From positions 1 to 64,000 of the forward strand of contig CAZKBP010000024.1 of NCBI GenBank assembly GCA_964551015.1: a stretch of DNA of 64,000 nucleotides, given 5' to 3'. Made by a program: the position numbers and the translations under genes. Below the pieces are notes generated by a model. The model saw only the letters and a program-made list of their open reading frames with translations, did not search any database and had not been told where the DNA came from. This document shows positions 18,401-25,564 of the stretch, piece by piece. Source of the stretch: CAZKBP01 sp964551015 (GTDB taxonomy: Bacteria > Bacteroidota > Bacteroidia > Cytophagales > Microscillaceae). How positions within the stretch are numbered: position 1 is the stretch's first letter; every line of letters begins with the position of its first letter.

Positions 18401-18863
18401 GGGGCTACCCAATTATACGCATACCGAATATCTCAAGCTCCGACCGCCTCGCCTAGAAGCGGAATGGAATGACTTCGCCTCGCCTGAACTACGTCCGCGG
18501 GATATTCCTCAACAAGAAGGGAAGGCGCTGACCAATTGTAAGCACGAATCTTACTTGATTTTCAAAAACTTGGATTTGACAGGCGTCAAAGAATTTACTT
18601 GTCAATTCCTAGCCCTCGAGAGCTACACAGGAGGGGGCAAAATTGAGCTAAGAACGGGTTCACCCCAAGGGAAGAAGTTGGGAGAAATGCTGGTGCCAAA
18701 GGCCGAGGCACAGAAGCTACATCAAATCTCTACGTCTCTTCAAACCACAGAGGGCTTCCAAGATGTGTATATAGTCTTTAAGCATCCCCAAAAAACCGAG
18801 CAAAATATTTGCGCTCCTGACTGGTTTTACTTGGATAATCGTGTTGGCAAAATATTAGAATAA
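15471..18863 (+). CDS. ThuA - sugar dehydrogenase - PKD - cytochrome c multidomain lipoprotein
   Basis: The ATG at 15471 gives 1130 residues with a lipoprotein signal (lipobox LAYAC, Cys22). An in-frame TTG 72 bp upstream would bury this signal and is less likely. Domains in order: ThuA-like trehalose-utilisation fold (about 31-248, GFVGVHAAADTEYDW), a glucose/sorbosone dehydrogenase-type beta-propeller (266-692, with GLLGITLDPNF and GCRNPFRFSVD), PKD (697-784), a c-type cytochrome with heme motif CKSCH (Cys869, Cys872, His873) and a likely Met918 ligand, and a C-terminal carbohydrate-binding-like domain. It is probably an outer-membrane-anchored, PQQ- or metal-dependent sugar oxidase that passes electrons to its own heme. 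Such fusions are common in Bacteroidota and Planctomycetota. The substrate is unknown. Confidence 0.9.
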   Translation: MKMTRLLQFGCYLLIAYLAYACASTSLTRETKVLVFTKTEGFRHPSIPAGIEAIRQIGQNLKFKVDTTENAAAFNEKNLRQYSTVIFLNTTGDVLDYRQQAEFERYIQAGGGFVGVHAAADTEYDWPWYGKLVGAYFDSHPNEPNVRQASIQLIDQDHPATDFLPEVWPRNDEWYNYKEINPDLKILLNLDESTYEGGTNGDSHPIAWYQAYDGGRAFYTGLGHTEASYREDLFIKHLTGGIRYAIGQNQPLDYGKASSQVPPDEDRFTKTVLVENLNEPMEFELLPDGRVLIIERKGDIKLLNPEDQAIRTIHHLEVWHEYEDGLLGITLDPNFSDNRWVYLFYSPPGDLPKQHVSRFTFSNDQLDMASEQVILEIPVQRETCCHSAGSLEFGSDGNLFISVGDNTNPFASDGFAPIDEREGRASWDAQKSSANTNDLRGKILRIKPEADGSYSIPEGNLFPLGSQKGRPEIYVMGCRNPFRFSVDSRTKYLYWGDVGPDARDDQADRGSRGHDELNQAKKPGYFGWPYFIGDNQPYRDYDFQAKASGQPFDPVRPINNSPHNTGREILPPAQKAFIWYPYVQSDEFPLLRSGSRNAMAGPVYYYDDYAGDKKFPRYYDGKLIFYDWMRRWILMVTTNEEGDLEKIEPFAPHLTFNNPIDMMFSKDGVLYVLEYGTTWFEKNVDARLSRIEFKAGNRAPIAQIQADHLGGKVPLTVQFSAKNSTDPDGDSLTYEWKFTSSYEVQSRAPNPTFTFTKSGIYEPYLVVRDAQGEIASAQMTLHVGNALPEIDWNVVAANRSFYWETPLRYQVQVRDEEDGSLANGGIRPEEVLVNINYLPQGQDKTLIAQGHQAFLKQSQGMKLVEKYNCKSCHALEKNATGPAYREVAKRYQDDPSTRSRLVKRIQQGGTGNWGERVMPAHPQVTEAEAQTMVDYILSLDKEALPAQSLAWEGTFAPQGKKGGVFYLSATYTDRGAEGLPNYTHTEYLKLRPPRLEAEWNDFASPELRPRDIPQQEGKALTNCKHESYLIFKNLDLTGVKEFTCQFLALESYTGGGKIELRTGSPQGKKLGEMLVPKAEAQKLHQISTSLQTTEGFQDVYIVFKHPQKTEQNICAPDWFYLDNRVGKILE

Positions 18864-18987
18864 CAAAAAATAGTGATGGCCTGTGAGCTTTGTGTATGTA
18901 CAATGACCGTCAAGCAAACGCGCGACGCATGAGCTGCCAGATGTTGCGACCTAAAAAATCATTTCTTTAAAACATATCGCCAGATAT

Positions 18988-19018
18988 TTTGTATACTATA
19001 GTAGCTTTTTTATTTTTG
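18988..19018 (+). promoter_or_regulatory. Consensus promoter of MerC-domain gene, palindrome in spacer
   Basis: TTTG (18988-18991), 19 nt, then TATTTTTG (19011-19018) matches both Bacteroidota promoter boxes exactly. The start codon follows at 19047. The spacer holds the perfect 10-bp palindrome TACTATAGTA (18994-19003), a position from which a repressor or MerR-type activator could act. The regulator is not evident in the window. Confidence 0.75.
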
Positions 19019-19046
19019 CAACAATATTGCATCTACAAAGTCAGCC

Positions 19047-19451
19047 ATGAGAAAATCAATTTTTCGCAAACATTCAGATCGAATTGGGATTATCAGTTCT
19101 GTACTCTGCTTGGTACATTGCTTAGCCTTACCTATTTTCCTAGGACTTCAACCTCTGGCACATCAAAATCTACCTGAAGGTTGGCATTTCCTAGATTATA
19201 TCTTTTTGGTAATGAGCGTACTAGCGGTCTACTTCACGACTTACCGAATGCCTTGGCGGCGAAAGTGGGTTTTTTACCTAGTACTCATCGTATTGATGGT
19301 GGGGATCTTTGGAGAAACACGCTGGCCTTGGTTGAGCTATCTAGGCTATTTAGGTTCTTTGGGTTTAATTTTGATGCATTTAGTCAATCTAAGGCGATTC
19401 CGCAGACGCCGTAAAATCAAACCTTCGGTGGTGACTACTTCATCCTTTTAA
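19047..19451 (+). CDS. MerC domain-containing membrane protein
   Basis: This 134-residue protein fits the MerC family: four hydrophobic helices and, in the first, the cysteine pair of CLVHC (about residues 21-25). It is followed by LPIFLG, helices near 49-65, 73-87 and 95-110, and an Arg/Lys-rich cytoplasmic tail (RRFRRRRK). MerC proteins move mercuric ion or other soft metals, and in Bacteroidota they are often under zinc or metal control. No other mer gene is near. Its stop codon overlaps the stop codon of the convergent M23 peptidase gene by 4 bp. Confidence 0.85.
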   Translation: MRKSIFRKHSDRIGIISSVLCLVHCLALPIFLGLQPLAHQNLPEGWHFLDYIFLVMSVLAVYFTTYRMPWRRKWVFYLVLIVLMVGIFGETRWPWLSYLGYLGSLGLILMHLVNLRRFRRRRKIKPSVVTTSSF

Positions 19452-20155
19452 AGTGCTGGTACATTGAGTAGCCAATTGGGATTAGGACAAATATCCAAAT
19501 AAAAATCTCTTTGAGATTTGGGAGCAACCCCGATAAAATCTCCTGTTTTGCCCAGCAGATCTCGGATGATTTGAAAATGCAGATGCGGGGTCCAATGCCC
19601 ATTCACGCGTTCGTCTCCAATCTCAGCGAATTTTTCTCCTTTTTGAATTTCTTTACCAATGCGTAGACCATCTAGAGATTCCAAGCTTAAATGACCGTAG
19701 AGGGTATAAAAAGTATGGTTTTCGAGGGAATGCTCCAGAATGATGGTCGGCCCGTAATCTCCGAAGTTGTCGTTATTTTGGAAGCTGTGTACTTTTGCCA
19801 AGCAAGGGGCAAAGACAGCACTGCCGGCGGGTAGCCAAATATCTATGCCCAAGTGAATAGATCGTGAGCCTTCCGCTGCATCAAAGACCTGACTTTTTTG
19901 GTAAACGGCACGCTCTTCGTTGTAGCCTCCCAAGCCTACTTTGGCTCCGGCCTCTTTGATTTGGCCAAACACGTATGCATTCATGGCTTGTACGTCCGTG
20001 AGGTCAAATCGATCCAAATCTTTATTTTGCACAGAAAAATCGAAAATCAGACAGGCATCCTGCTGAAAATCAATAGCTACCACGGGGGCAAACTGCCCCT
20101 GATATTTTTGAAATAAAGCCTGTAAATCTTGGGAAGAGGACATAGTCATCATCAC
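19448..20155 (-). CDS. M23 (LytM-type) peptidase family protein
   Basis: This 235-residue protein carries the LytM zinc-peptidase core in its second half. The first metal-site block is HLGIDIW (His-x3-Asp), and the last is HLHFQI (His-x-His); YTLYGHLS lies between them. M23 enzymes cut glycyl or D-Ala peptide bonds in peptidoglycan, or act as inactive activators. No signal peptide or transmembrane helix is visible at the N-terminus, which is odd for a wall enzyme, so a cytoplasmic or phosphotransferase-associated role is possible. It is the second gene of a pair with the GNAT gene (18 bp apart). Confidence 0.85.
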   Translation of the reverse strand: MMMTMSSSQDLQALFQKYQGQFAPVVAIDFQQDACLIFDFSVQNKDLDRFDLTDVQAMNAYVFGQIKEAGAKVGLGGYNEERAVYQKSQVFDAAEGSRSIHLGIDIWLPAGSAVFAPCLAKVHSFQNNDNFGDYGPTIILEHSLENHTFYTLYGHLSLESLDGLRIGKEIQKGEKFAEIGDERVNGHWTPHLHFQIIRDLLGKTGDFIGVAPKSQRDFYLDICPNPNWLLNVPAL

Positions 20156-20173
20156 TTTACTTGAGAATGCAAG

Positions 20174-20647
20174 CTAGTGAATTTTCATCTCAAAAACGAT
20201 CTGGTGCTTGGCTTGGATTCCATTTTCCCAAATAGGTTCGGGATAATGCTTGCAAAAATGATTGTGATGGATACTTTTGAGGTCAAAGCCTAGTTTCTGA
20301 TAGAGGCCAATTTGATTGATACTCGAGTTGGCCGTTTTGATAAGCAATTTCTCCACGCCTCTTCTTTTTTTGACCTGCTCGATCACGTATTTTAGAAGGC
20401 GTGTACCTAGCTTCAAGCCTTGTAGCTCTTCGGCGATTGCGACATTCTTGATTTCCATCACCCGGCTATTGACATAAACTAAGACACAAATTCCTTGGAT
20501 ATCCTGATTGATCTTCAGGACATACACGATACTAGTAGGAAGATAGGTATCGATTTGATCACGATCTGGATCAGCTAATAGCAAAAGATCGTAGGGAATC
20601 TCGTCGGCCATGTCCCTTTCACGAATGAGGATTTTCTCGCTTTGCAT
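20174..20647 (-). CDS. GNAT family N-acetyltransferase
   Basis: This 157-residue protein has the GNAT fold. The acetyl-CoA pyrophosphate loop is in motif A: VAIAEELQGLKLGTRLLKYV, with the Gln-x-x-Gly-x-x-Gly pattern near residue 76. Motif B is SSINQIGLYQKLGFDL (about 106-121). Family members acetylate amines of small molecules or proteins from acetyl-CoA in the cytoplasm. The substrate cannot be read from the sequence. It is first in a two-gene unit with the M23 peptidase gene. Confidence 0.9.
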   Translation of the reverse strand: MQSEKILIRERDMADEIPYDLLLLADPDRDQIDTYLPTSIVYVLKINQDIQGICVLVYVNSRVMEIKNVAIAEELQGLKLGTRLLKYVIEQVKKRRGVEKLLIKTANSSINQIGLYQKLGFDLKSIHHNHFCKHYPEPIWENGIQAKHQIVFEMKIH

Positions 20648-20770
20648 AGGGCAGGGAATTTGATTGGTGAATTGGCTAGCGGTATTTGCCCATTTTCAAA
20701 AAATACGCAAGCAGAGGCATGCTTCTCGCCTCAATCGCAAAAATAACATTTTTTCGCAAAATATTACCAT

Positions 20771-22093
20771 TTAATTGTTCAATGTCTGCTTATAAGTCTC
20801 CAAGCAGCGTTCTCGGGCGGCTTTATGCTCCACGATGGCCTCCGGGTAGTCAGGTTCATCTACCTCAGGCACCCAGTGCTTGATGTATTTGCGGTCTTTA
20901 TCAAATTTATCTACCTGCGTGTAAGGGTTGAATATCCTAAAATAGGGTGCTGCATCTACTCCCGAACCAGCCGCCCACTGCCAGCCTCCATTGTTAGAGG
21001 CCAGTTCATAGTCGAGTAATTTTTTTCCAAAATACGCCTCTCCCCAACGCCAATCGATGAGCAAATGTTTGGTCAGAAAACTAGCCGTGATCATGCGTAC
21101 ACGATTGTGCATGTAGCCCGTTTCGTTAAGCTCGCGCATGCCCGCATCTACGATCGGATAGCCCGTTTGGCCCTGGCACCAAGCCTCGAACTCGCCTTCA
21201 TCATTCCGCCAAGGAATTTGGTCGTATTCTTCTCGGTAAGAAGTATCTACCACCTTGGGGTAATTATCTAAAATCATCATGTAGAAATCTCGCCAGATGA
21301 GTTCATTGAGCCAGACTTGGTTGAGTTCGCGCGCTTTTTTGACCAATTGTCGGATGCTTACAGTGCCAAAACGCAGATGTACGCTCAGGCGCGTGGTGCC
21401 TTCAATGGCAGGGAAGTTACGTTTTTGGTCATATGCTTTGACAATTTTTTCAGGAATTTCCCTTCCGGGAAAAGGCTTTCCCACTGCTTGGAAGCCCATT
21501 TCTTCTAAGGAAATTAAATCATGCTCAAAGGATTGATTGGGAGAGTATTTTTTGATGAATTGATCAAAGTGTTTTCGCGTATCGTAAGGCTCAATTTGTT
21601 CTTCCTCGAAGGTACTCTTCCATTTTTTGCTGTAAGGCGTGTAAACGGTGTAGGGTTTGTCGCTTCCTGTCAGGATTTGCCTTCCCTCGAAGATGGTTTG
21701 ATCTTGGAAATCTCGAAAGCCAATATTCTTTCCTGCTAAGAAATCTTTGATTTTTTCGTCTCTTGCTTTGGCATAAGGCTCATAATCGTGGTTGGTGTAG
21801 ACGGTCGCCAGCTCAAACTTTTGACTTAATTCTTTAAAAATTTCCAGTGGGAAGCCATATCTGACCAAAATATCTGAGCCTACTTCACTCAATTCTCTTT
21901 TAATTCTGGCAATTTCTTGGTGGATAAACTCTACGCGACGATCTTGCTTATCTTCTAATTTGTCCAGAATATCTCGATCAAAAATAAAAAGCGGTAAGAC
22001 CGGATGCTGATCTTGCAAGGCATAGTACAAACCCACATTATCTTCTAAGCGGAGGTCTCTTCTAAACCAAAAAATGCTGATTTTTTCTGACAT
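20771..22093 (-). CDS. phr: Deoxyribodipyrimidine photolyase (class I type)
   Basis: This 440-residue cryptochrome/photolyase protein begins with the antenna-binding alpha/beta domain (FWFRRDLRLEDN, residues 8-19). The FAD domain follows, with LSVHLRFGTVSIRQL, WLNELIWRDFYMMIL, GYPIVDAGMRELNETGYMHN and the flavin/tryptophan-chain block ASNNGGWQWAAGSGVDAAPY. It uses light to reverse cyclobutane pyrimidine dimers. A cryptochrome role is less likely given the short C-terminus. It lies 35 bp downstream of mutM on the same strand, so the two repair genes probably share a transcript. Confidence 0.95.
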   Translation of the reverse strand: MSEKISIFWFRRDLRLEDNVGLYYALQDQHPVLPLFIFDRDILDKLEDKQDRRVEFIHQEIARIKRELSEVGSDILVRYGFPLEIFKELSQKFELATVYTNHDYEPYAKARDEKIKDFLAGKNIGFRDFQDQTIFEGRQILTGSDKPYTVYTPYSKKWKSTFEEEQIEPYDTRKHFDQFIKKYSPNQSFEHDLISLEEMGFQAVGKPFPGREIPEKIVKAYDQKRNFPAIEGTTRLSVHLRFGTVSIRQLVKKARELNQVWLNELIWRDFYMMILDNYPKVVDTSYREEYDQIPWRNDEGEFEAWCQGQTGYPIVDAGMRELNETGYMHNRVRMITASFLTKHLLIDWRWGEAYFGKKLLDYELASNNGGWQWAAGSGVDAAPYFRIFNPYTQVDKFDKDRKYIKHWVPEVDEPDYPEAIVEHKAARERCLETYKQTLNN

Positions 22094-22128
22094 AAAAATG
22101 GGGGCGGTGATTAGTGATTTGTTTTCGG

Positions 22129-22959
22129 TTATGAGCTCAATTCCTTCTCTTCAAGTTGTTCTTTTTGGGGAAGGATTTGGCAGTCGGGGCAGAGGTAAGT
22201 GCCTCTACCACCCACTTTGATGTATTCCGTATCTTCGCTGCACTGCTCGCAATAAGCTGGTTCTAAGTCAGTCCAACCGCGGCGGTGCACCATGTAGTAG
22301 CGTGGGTATTCGTCGTAATTTGCTTCTTTCTCGATAGCAAATTGGATGATCTCTTTTAGTTTAGCGAAGATTTGCTTTTGTTGCGCTTCGTCCAGTTCGT
22401 GGACTCTCACCAGAGGGTGAATCTTGGCTTGAAAGAGCACTTCATCGGCGATCCAATTGCCGACTCCAGCACAGACTTTTTGATCCAACAGTGTGGTTTT
22501 GATGGCGGCACTCCGGCCTTTCAGATTTTCCTGAAATTCCTCCCAAGTCATTTTGATCATATCTTTGGAAAGCTTTTTTTCTTCTCGAAAAGCCTCTATA
22601 GAATCAGCGATGCGTAGGCGGCCAAATTTGCGGGGGCATTCATAAGCCAAATAACCTTGATCCAAGTGAAAAAGTACCCGCGTGTACTCAGGTTGATCTA
22701 CTTGATTCTGCACAAACTTGAATCGTCCCGTCATGCCGAAGTGAACTACCCAAACTTTTCCCGAACCCAGACTTACAAAGATATATTTGCCAATGCGCTC
22801 TGAGGCGACCATTTTTTGTCCTGCTAGGTCTTTGACAAAAGCTTCCGTGTCTTGGCGAATGACTTTATCATCCAGCACTTCCACTTGGGTGATGGTTGCG
22901 CCGAGAGAGGTCTGGTCAAAATATTTTTTAAATCCTTCTACTTCGGGTAATTCGGGCAT
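22129..22959 (-). CDS. mutM: DNA-formamidopyrimidine glycosylase
   Basis: This 276-residue Fpg/Nei family base-excision enzyme starts MPELPEVEG, giving the catalytic N-terminal Pro and Glu of the mature protein. The beta-hairpin lysine is in RIGKYIF (near residue 58). The helix-two-turn-helix block is KTTLLDQKVCAGVGNWIADE. The C-terminal zinc finger has four cysteines, CEQC and CPDC, 16 residues apart, with the Arg of the DNA-reading finger in GGRGTYLC. It removes 8-oxoguanine and formamidopyrimidines and nicks the AP site. Length and motifs favour MutM over Nei. Confidence 0.93.
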   Translation of the reverse strand: MPELPEVEGFKKYFDQTSLGATITQVEVLDDKVIRQDTEAFVKDLAGQKMVASERIGKYIFVSLGSGKVWVVHFGMTGRFKFVQNQVDQPEYTRVLFHLDQGYLAYECPRKFGRLRIADSIEAFREEKKLSKDMIKMTWEEFQENLKGRSAAIKTTLLDQKVCAGVGNWIADEVLFQAKIHPLVRVHELDEAQQKQIFAKLKEIIQFAIEKEANYDEYPRYYMVHRRGWTDLEPAYCEQCSEDTEYIKVGGRGTYLCPDCQILPQKEQLEEKELSS

Positions 22960-23054
22960 GAGTTGATAGCAAATTGCGGATTACAAATTTCAGATTGTGC
23001 GTTTTTCGCAGATATACTAATAAATGAATGAGGGGAAATTTTGTTAGATTGATT

Positions 23055-23651
23055 TTAGAAAAACTTTATTTGCCAACGCCGATAGACTTTTCCAAGATGG
23101 AAGTGAATGCATAAGAGATTTCTTCGGAAGTTTGTGTGAACCTGAGTTGGTAGGCTTGCTTGGTGGGGAAGCGAAGAAAAATTAGTAATCATGGCTGGTA
23201 AATCGTACCTGAAAAAATGCCAATGAAAAAAGTAGCACTCGCGGCGAATGTGCATCTGTTCAAAGCGGATCAATTCTTTTTGCCAAGCTTCTTGGATTGA
23301 GACTTGACCGGATAGAAAAGTGGCAAAAGCATAAGCATCTTCCGCGTAGCGATCTTTGCGGGTGAGGGTTTGCTGAGCCGCGTAAACTTGAAATAATCGT
23401 TTGGCTTGCTCCTGAGAAAGGATTTGCAAGCTATGTGGTAGAAAATGCGAAACCGCCCTAAATCGTTTATTAATCAACGATTGACTGTAATGGAAGATCG
23501 CCTTCTGATGGTTTTGTCGCAGTTCTTGTATTTGCTTTTTGTCTAAATTTTGCGCTTTTTCCCACTTTTCAGGATTTTGCCAAAATTCTTGTCTAAATTT
23601 TTCGTCCGTGTAAAGTTGGGCAAGTATTTTTTGGTAAGCTTCTAGGCTCAT
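23055..23651 (-). CDS. MNIO partner protein (MbnC/BufC-like position)
   Basis: This 198-residue protein has no motif I can name with certainty. It starts 4 bp before the end of the MNIO gene (ATGA overlap), which indicates translational coupling. MNIO enzymes such as MbnB and BufB act with a partner protein (MbnC, BufC) that holds the substrate, and the pattern here fits: an N-terminal helical domain (residues 1-60, YTDEKFRQEFWQNPEKW and LRQNHQKAIFHYSQSL) of the kind seen in SCO6045-like and DUF2063 partners, then a Arg/His-rich C-terminal part (RRECYFFHWHFFRYDLP). I infer from context that it recruits the Cys-rich tail of the upstream protein to the MNIO. Confidence 0.75.
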   Translation of the reverse strand: MSLEAYQKILAQLYTDEKFRQEFWQNPEKWEKAQNLDKKQIQELRQNHQKAIFHYSQSLINKRFRAVSHFLPHSLQILSQEQAKRLFQVYAAQQTLTRKDRYAEDAYAFATFLSGQVSIQEAWQKELIRFEQMHIRRECYFFHWHFFRYDLPAMITNFSSLPHQASLPTQVHTNFRRNLLCIHFHLGKVYRRWQIKFF

Positions 23652-24520
23652 GGGAAGCTCGTTTTTGATCGAGACGTGTGTTTTCGTATGTTTAGTATCT
23701 GCTTGGCTTGCTCCAATTCTTTGGCAAGCACGTCATAAGGCGGGATATTTTCATCCCTTTCCAGAATAATGCCTTTCACCTCACATTGCTCGACGACTGC
23801 TTGCATGATCTGCCATACCTCAGGAGGCGTAGGATGCCCATGGCTGTCAATCAAAACACCGTCTTGCCAATGTCCTCCCGTAAAATGCAATTGCACTACA
23901 CGCTCTTGAGGAATTTCTTGAAGAAAATTTTGCCAGCTAAATTGATGATTGACAGAGTTGGTATACAGATTTGTAATGTCTAGAAGCAAACCTACGTCTG
24001 CGTTTTCTACCACTTTGCGGATGAAGTCCGTTTCACTCATCTCCTGTCCTGGTAGTTGCAGGGGATAGGTAATATTTTCCAAGATCAATGGGATAGAAAT
24101 ATATTCTCTTGTCTTCTCGATATTTCTACAAAAAACTGCGATTGCTTCTTCCTTGTAAGGAAGGGGCGAAAGGTGGCCAATCTCGATACCGTGCACCCGT
24201 GTAAAAGCCAAGTGTTCGCTCCAGTAGGGAGGTTGGATGATCTCGATGAGTTGGGCTAATTTTTCCAAGTATCGTAAGTCCAAGCCATCTGCACTGCCCA
24301 GAGAAAGATTAATAGCGTGTGGAATTAAGGTAAAATGATGTTTCAAAAGCATCAACTCCTCCCTTTTTTCAGGGTGAGAAACCAAATAGTGATCCGCCGT
24401 AACCTCCAAGAAATCAGGGGGGTGAGCATGGGTAAATAGCGCACTTTTGAAAGATGGGCGAAACCCAACTCCCACGCCCAAATTGGGAATAGAATTCAGT
24501 GAAAATGAAGACTTGGCCAT
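23648..24520 (-). CDS. DUF692 family multinuclear iron oxidase (MNIO)
   Basis: This 290-residue TIM-barrel enzyme belongs to the DUF692/MNIO family (MbnB, BufB, TglH), di- or tri-iron enzymes that modify cysteines or other residues in peptides. Family blocks are in order: VGVGFRPSF, DFLEVTADHY, YWSEHLAF, HLSPLPY, LILENITYPL, LLLDITNLYTNS, VVQLHFTGG, LIDSHGHPTPPEVW and GIILERDENIPPYDVL, giving the Glu, His, Asp and Asn iron ligands. The usual Glu-Asn after the first strand is replaced here by TADHY. The ATG at 24518-24520 is preferred over one at 24589, which would overlap the upstream gene and add a Trp/Arg-rich extension. It is the middle gene of a three-gene unit. Confidence 0.93.
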   Translation of the reverse strand: MAKSSFSLNSIPNLGVGVGFRPSFKSALFTHAHPPDFLEVTADHYLVSHPEKREELMLLKHHFTLIPHAINLSLGSADGLDLRYLEKLAQLIEIIQPPYWSEHLAFTRVHGIEIGHLSPLPYKEEAIAVFCRNIEKTREYISIPLILENITYPLQLPGQEMSETDFIRKVVENADVGLLLDITNLYTNSVNHQFSWQNFLQEIPQERVVQLHFTGGHWQDGVLIDSHGHPTPPEVWQIMQAVVEQCEVKGIILERDENIPPYDVLAKELEQAKQILNIRKHTSRSKTSFP

Positions 24521-24546
24521 AGAAAATTTAGTTTGAAAACACAGAA

Positions 24547-25452
24547 TCAACCGCCACAGCCCCCGCAGCCGCCACAGCCGCCTCCACAACTGCTACATCC
24601 ACCACCACAACCGCCACCACTGTCACCTATCCAGCTACTAGCGGAATGAGAATTGCCGTATTTTTGCAATTCTTGGTTCACCAGGTCCAAAGCTCCAAAA
24701 TCACTGAGCATGGCCATACCGAAAACTGCCAGATAAAGTGATTGTTGATCTAAGCCTTCGCTGTTTTTTAATGGCTCGTGAGCCGTCTCTAAATCTTTGA
24801 AAAATTGCCGTCCAATCGGTGTCAAACGGGGCAAACGGCCAATGACAGGCAAAATGAGAAAAGCTACCACACTCAGGGCAATCAAGAAGCCCACGTTGGT
24901 TTTTCCTTTTTCTATGGCAAGTAAGAACTTGTAAAGCCCAATGCCCAGTATAGCAAATAAGATGAGATAAGTTAAAATTCTCATAAACCATCTAGCCTCT
25001 TCGGAAAAGAAGATTTTCTTAGAAATCAAATCTTCTCCCAAACTTCGATAATGATCCTTGATTTCTTTTTGTAAATCCTTGTCCTTGATTACATCTTTGA
25101 TCCTATGTCTTGTACGGCCAAAGTGGTCATAAACTTTTTGCTCCACAGCGGTTAGTTCCTTGTTTTTGGGAGCCTTGGGGTTGTATTTTACCTCGTTTCC
25201 TTCTTTGATCAAGTATTTCGACTCCAAAAGATTGTAGATAATCAGCCCGATGGTTTCTCGCGCACCTCGGCGCATAAAGCATAGTTCATAGGGTTGCCAA
25301 TGTTGCTTGAGGCTCACCTTGGTTATGCTACTTCCCCATTGACTTCTGAGTGCCCAAGTAAGCACGGCAGCTACACCAATGGCTAGAATATAGAACTGTA
25401 GAAATTGCGGGCCAGTCATATCTGACACGAAGTTGCCAAAGATCGAGTTCAT
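24547..25452 (-). CDS. TIGR04222-type membrane protein with Cys/Gly-rich tail, likely MNIO substrate
   Basis: This 301-residue protein matches the pattern of TIGR04222 membrane proteins. It has an N-terminal helix (about 14-34), a soluble domain with HWQPYELCFMRRGARE and LTAVEQKVYDHF, and two further helices (about 161-181 and 187-206). It ends in a tail of about 23 residues made almost only of Gly, Cys and Ser, with six cysteines (GGGCGGGCSSC and on). Such tails next to DUF692 genes are proposed sites of post-translational change, perhaps for copper or other metal binding. The MNIO gene starts 26 bp downstream. No secretion leader of the usual RiPP type is seen, so the tail would stay fused to the membrane anchor. 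Confidence 0.85.
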   Translation of the reverse strand: MNSIFGNFVSDMTGPQFLQFYILAIGVAAVLTWALRSQWGSSITKVSLKQHWQPYELCFMRRGARETIGLIIYNLLESKYLIKEGNEVKYNPKAPKNKELTAVEQKVYDHFGRTRHRIKDVIKDKDLQKEIKDHYRSLGEDLISKKIFFSEEARWFMRILTYLILFAILGIGLYKFLLAIEKGKTNVGFLIALSVVAFLILPVIGRLPRLTPIGRQFFKDLETAHEPLKNSEGLDQQSLYLAVFGMAMLSDFGALDLVNQELQKYGNSHSASSWIGDSGGGCGGGCSSCGGGCGGCGGCGG

Positions 25453-25564
25453 AAATATCAGTTTAGGTTTCTTTCCTCCTGAGCAAATATTATCAGGAAC
25501 ATGGTTACTTATATTTACGAGTTTGGCTGCAATTGGTTAGCGTATCCTTATTTTCTATGGCAAT

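Noticed and set aside
24521..24589. Extended N-terminus of the MNIO (start at 24589)
   Set aside because: It would overlap the Gly/Cys codons of the upstream gene and only yields a Trp/Arg-rich stretch from the other frame. The ATG at 24520 starts right before the family's conserved opening.
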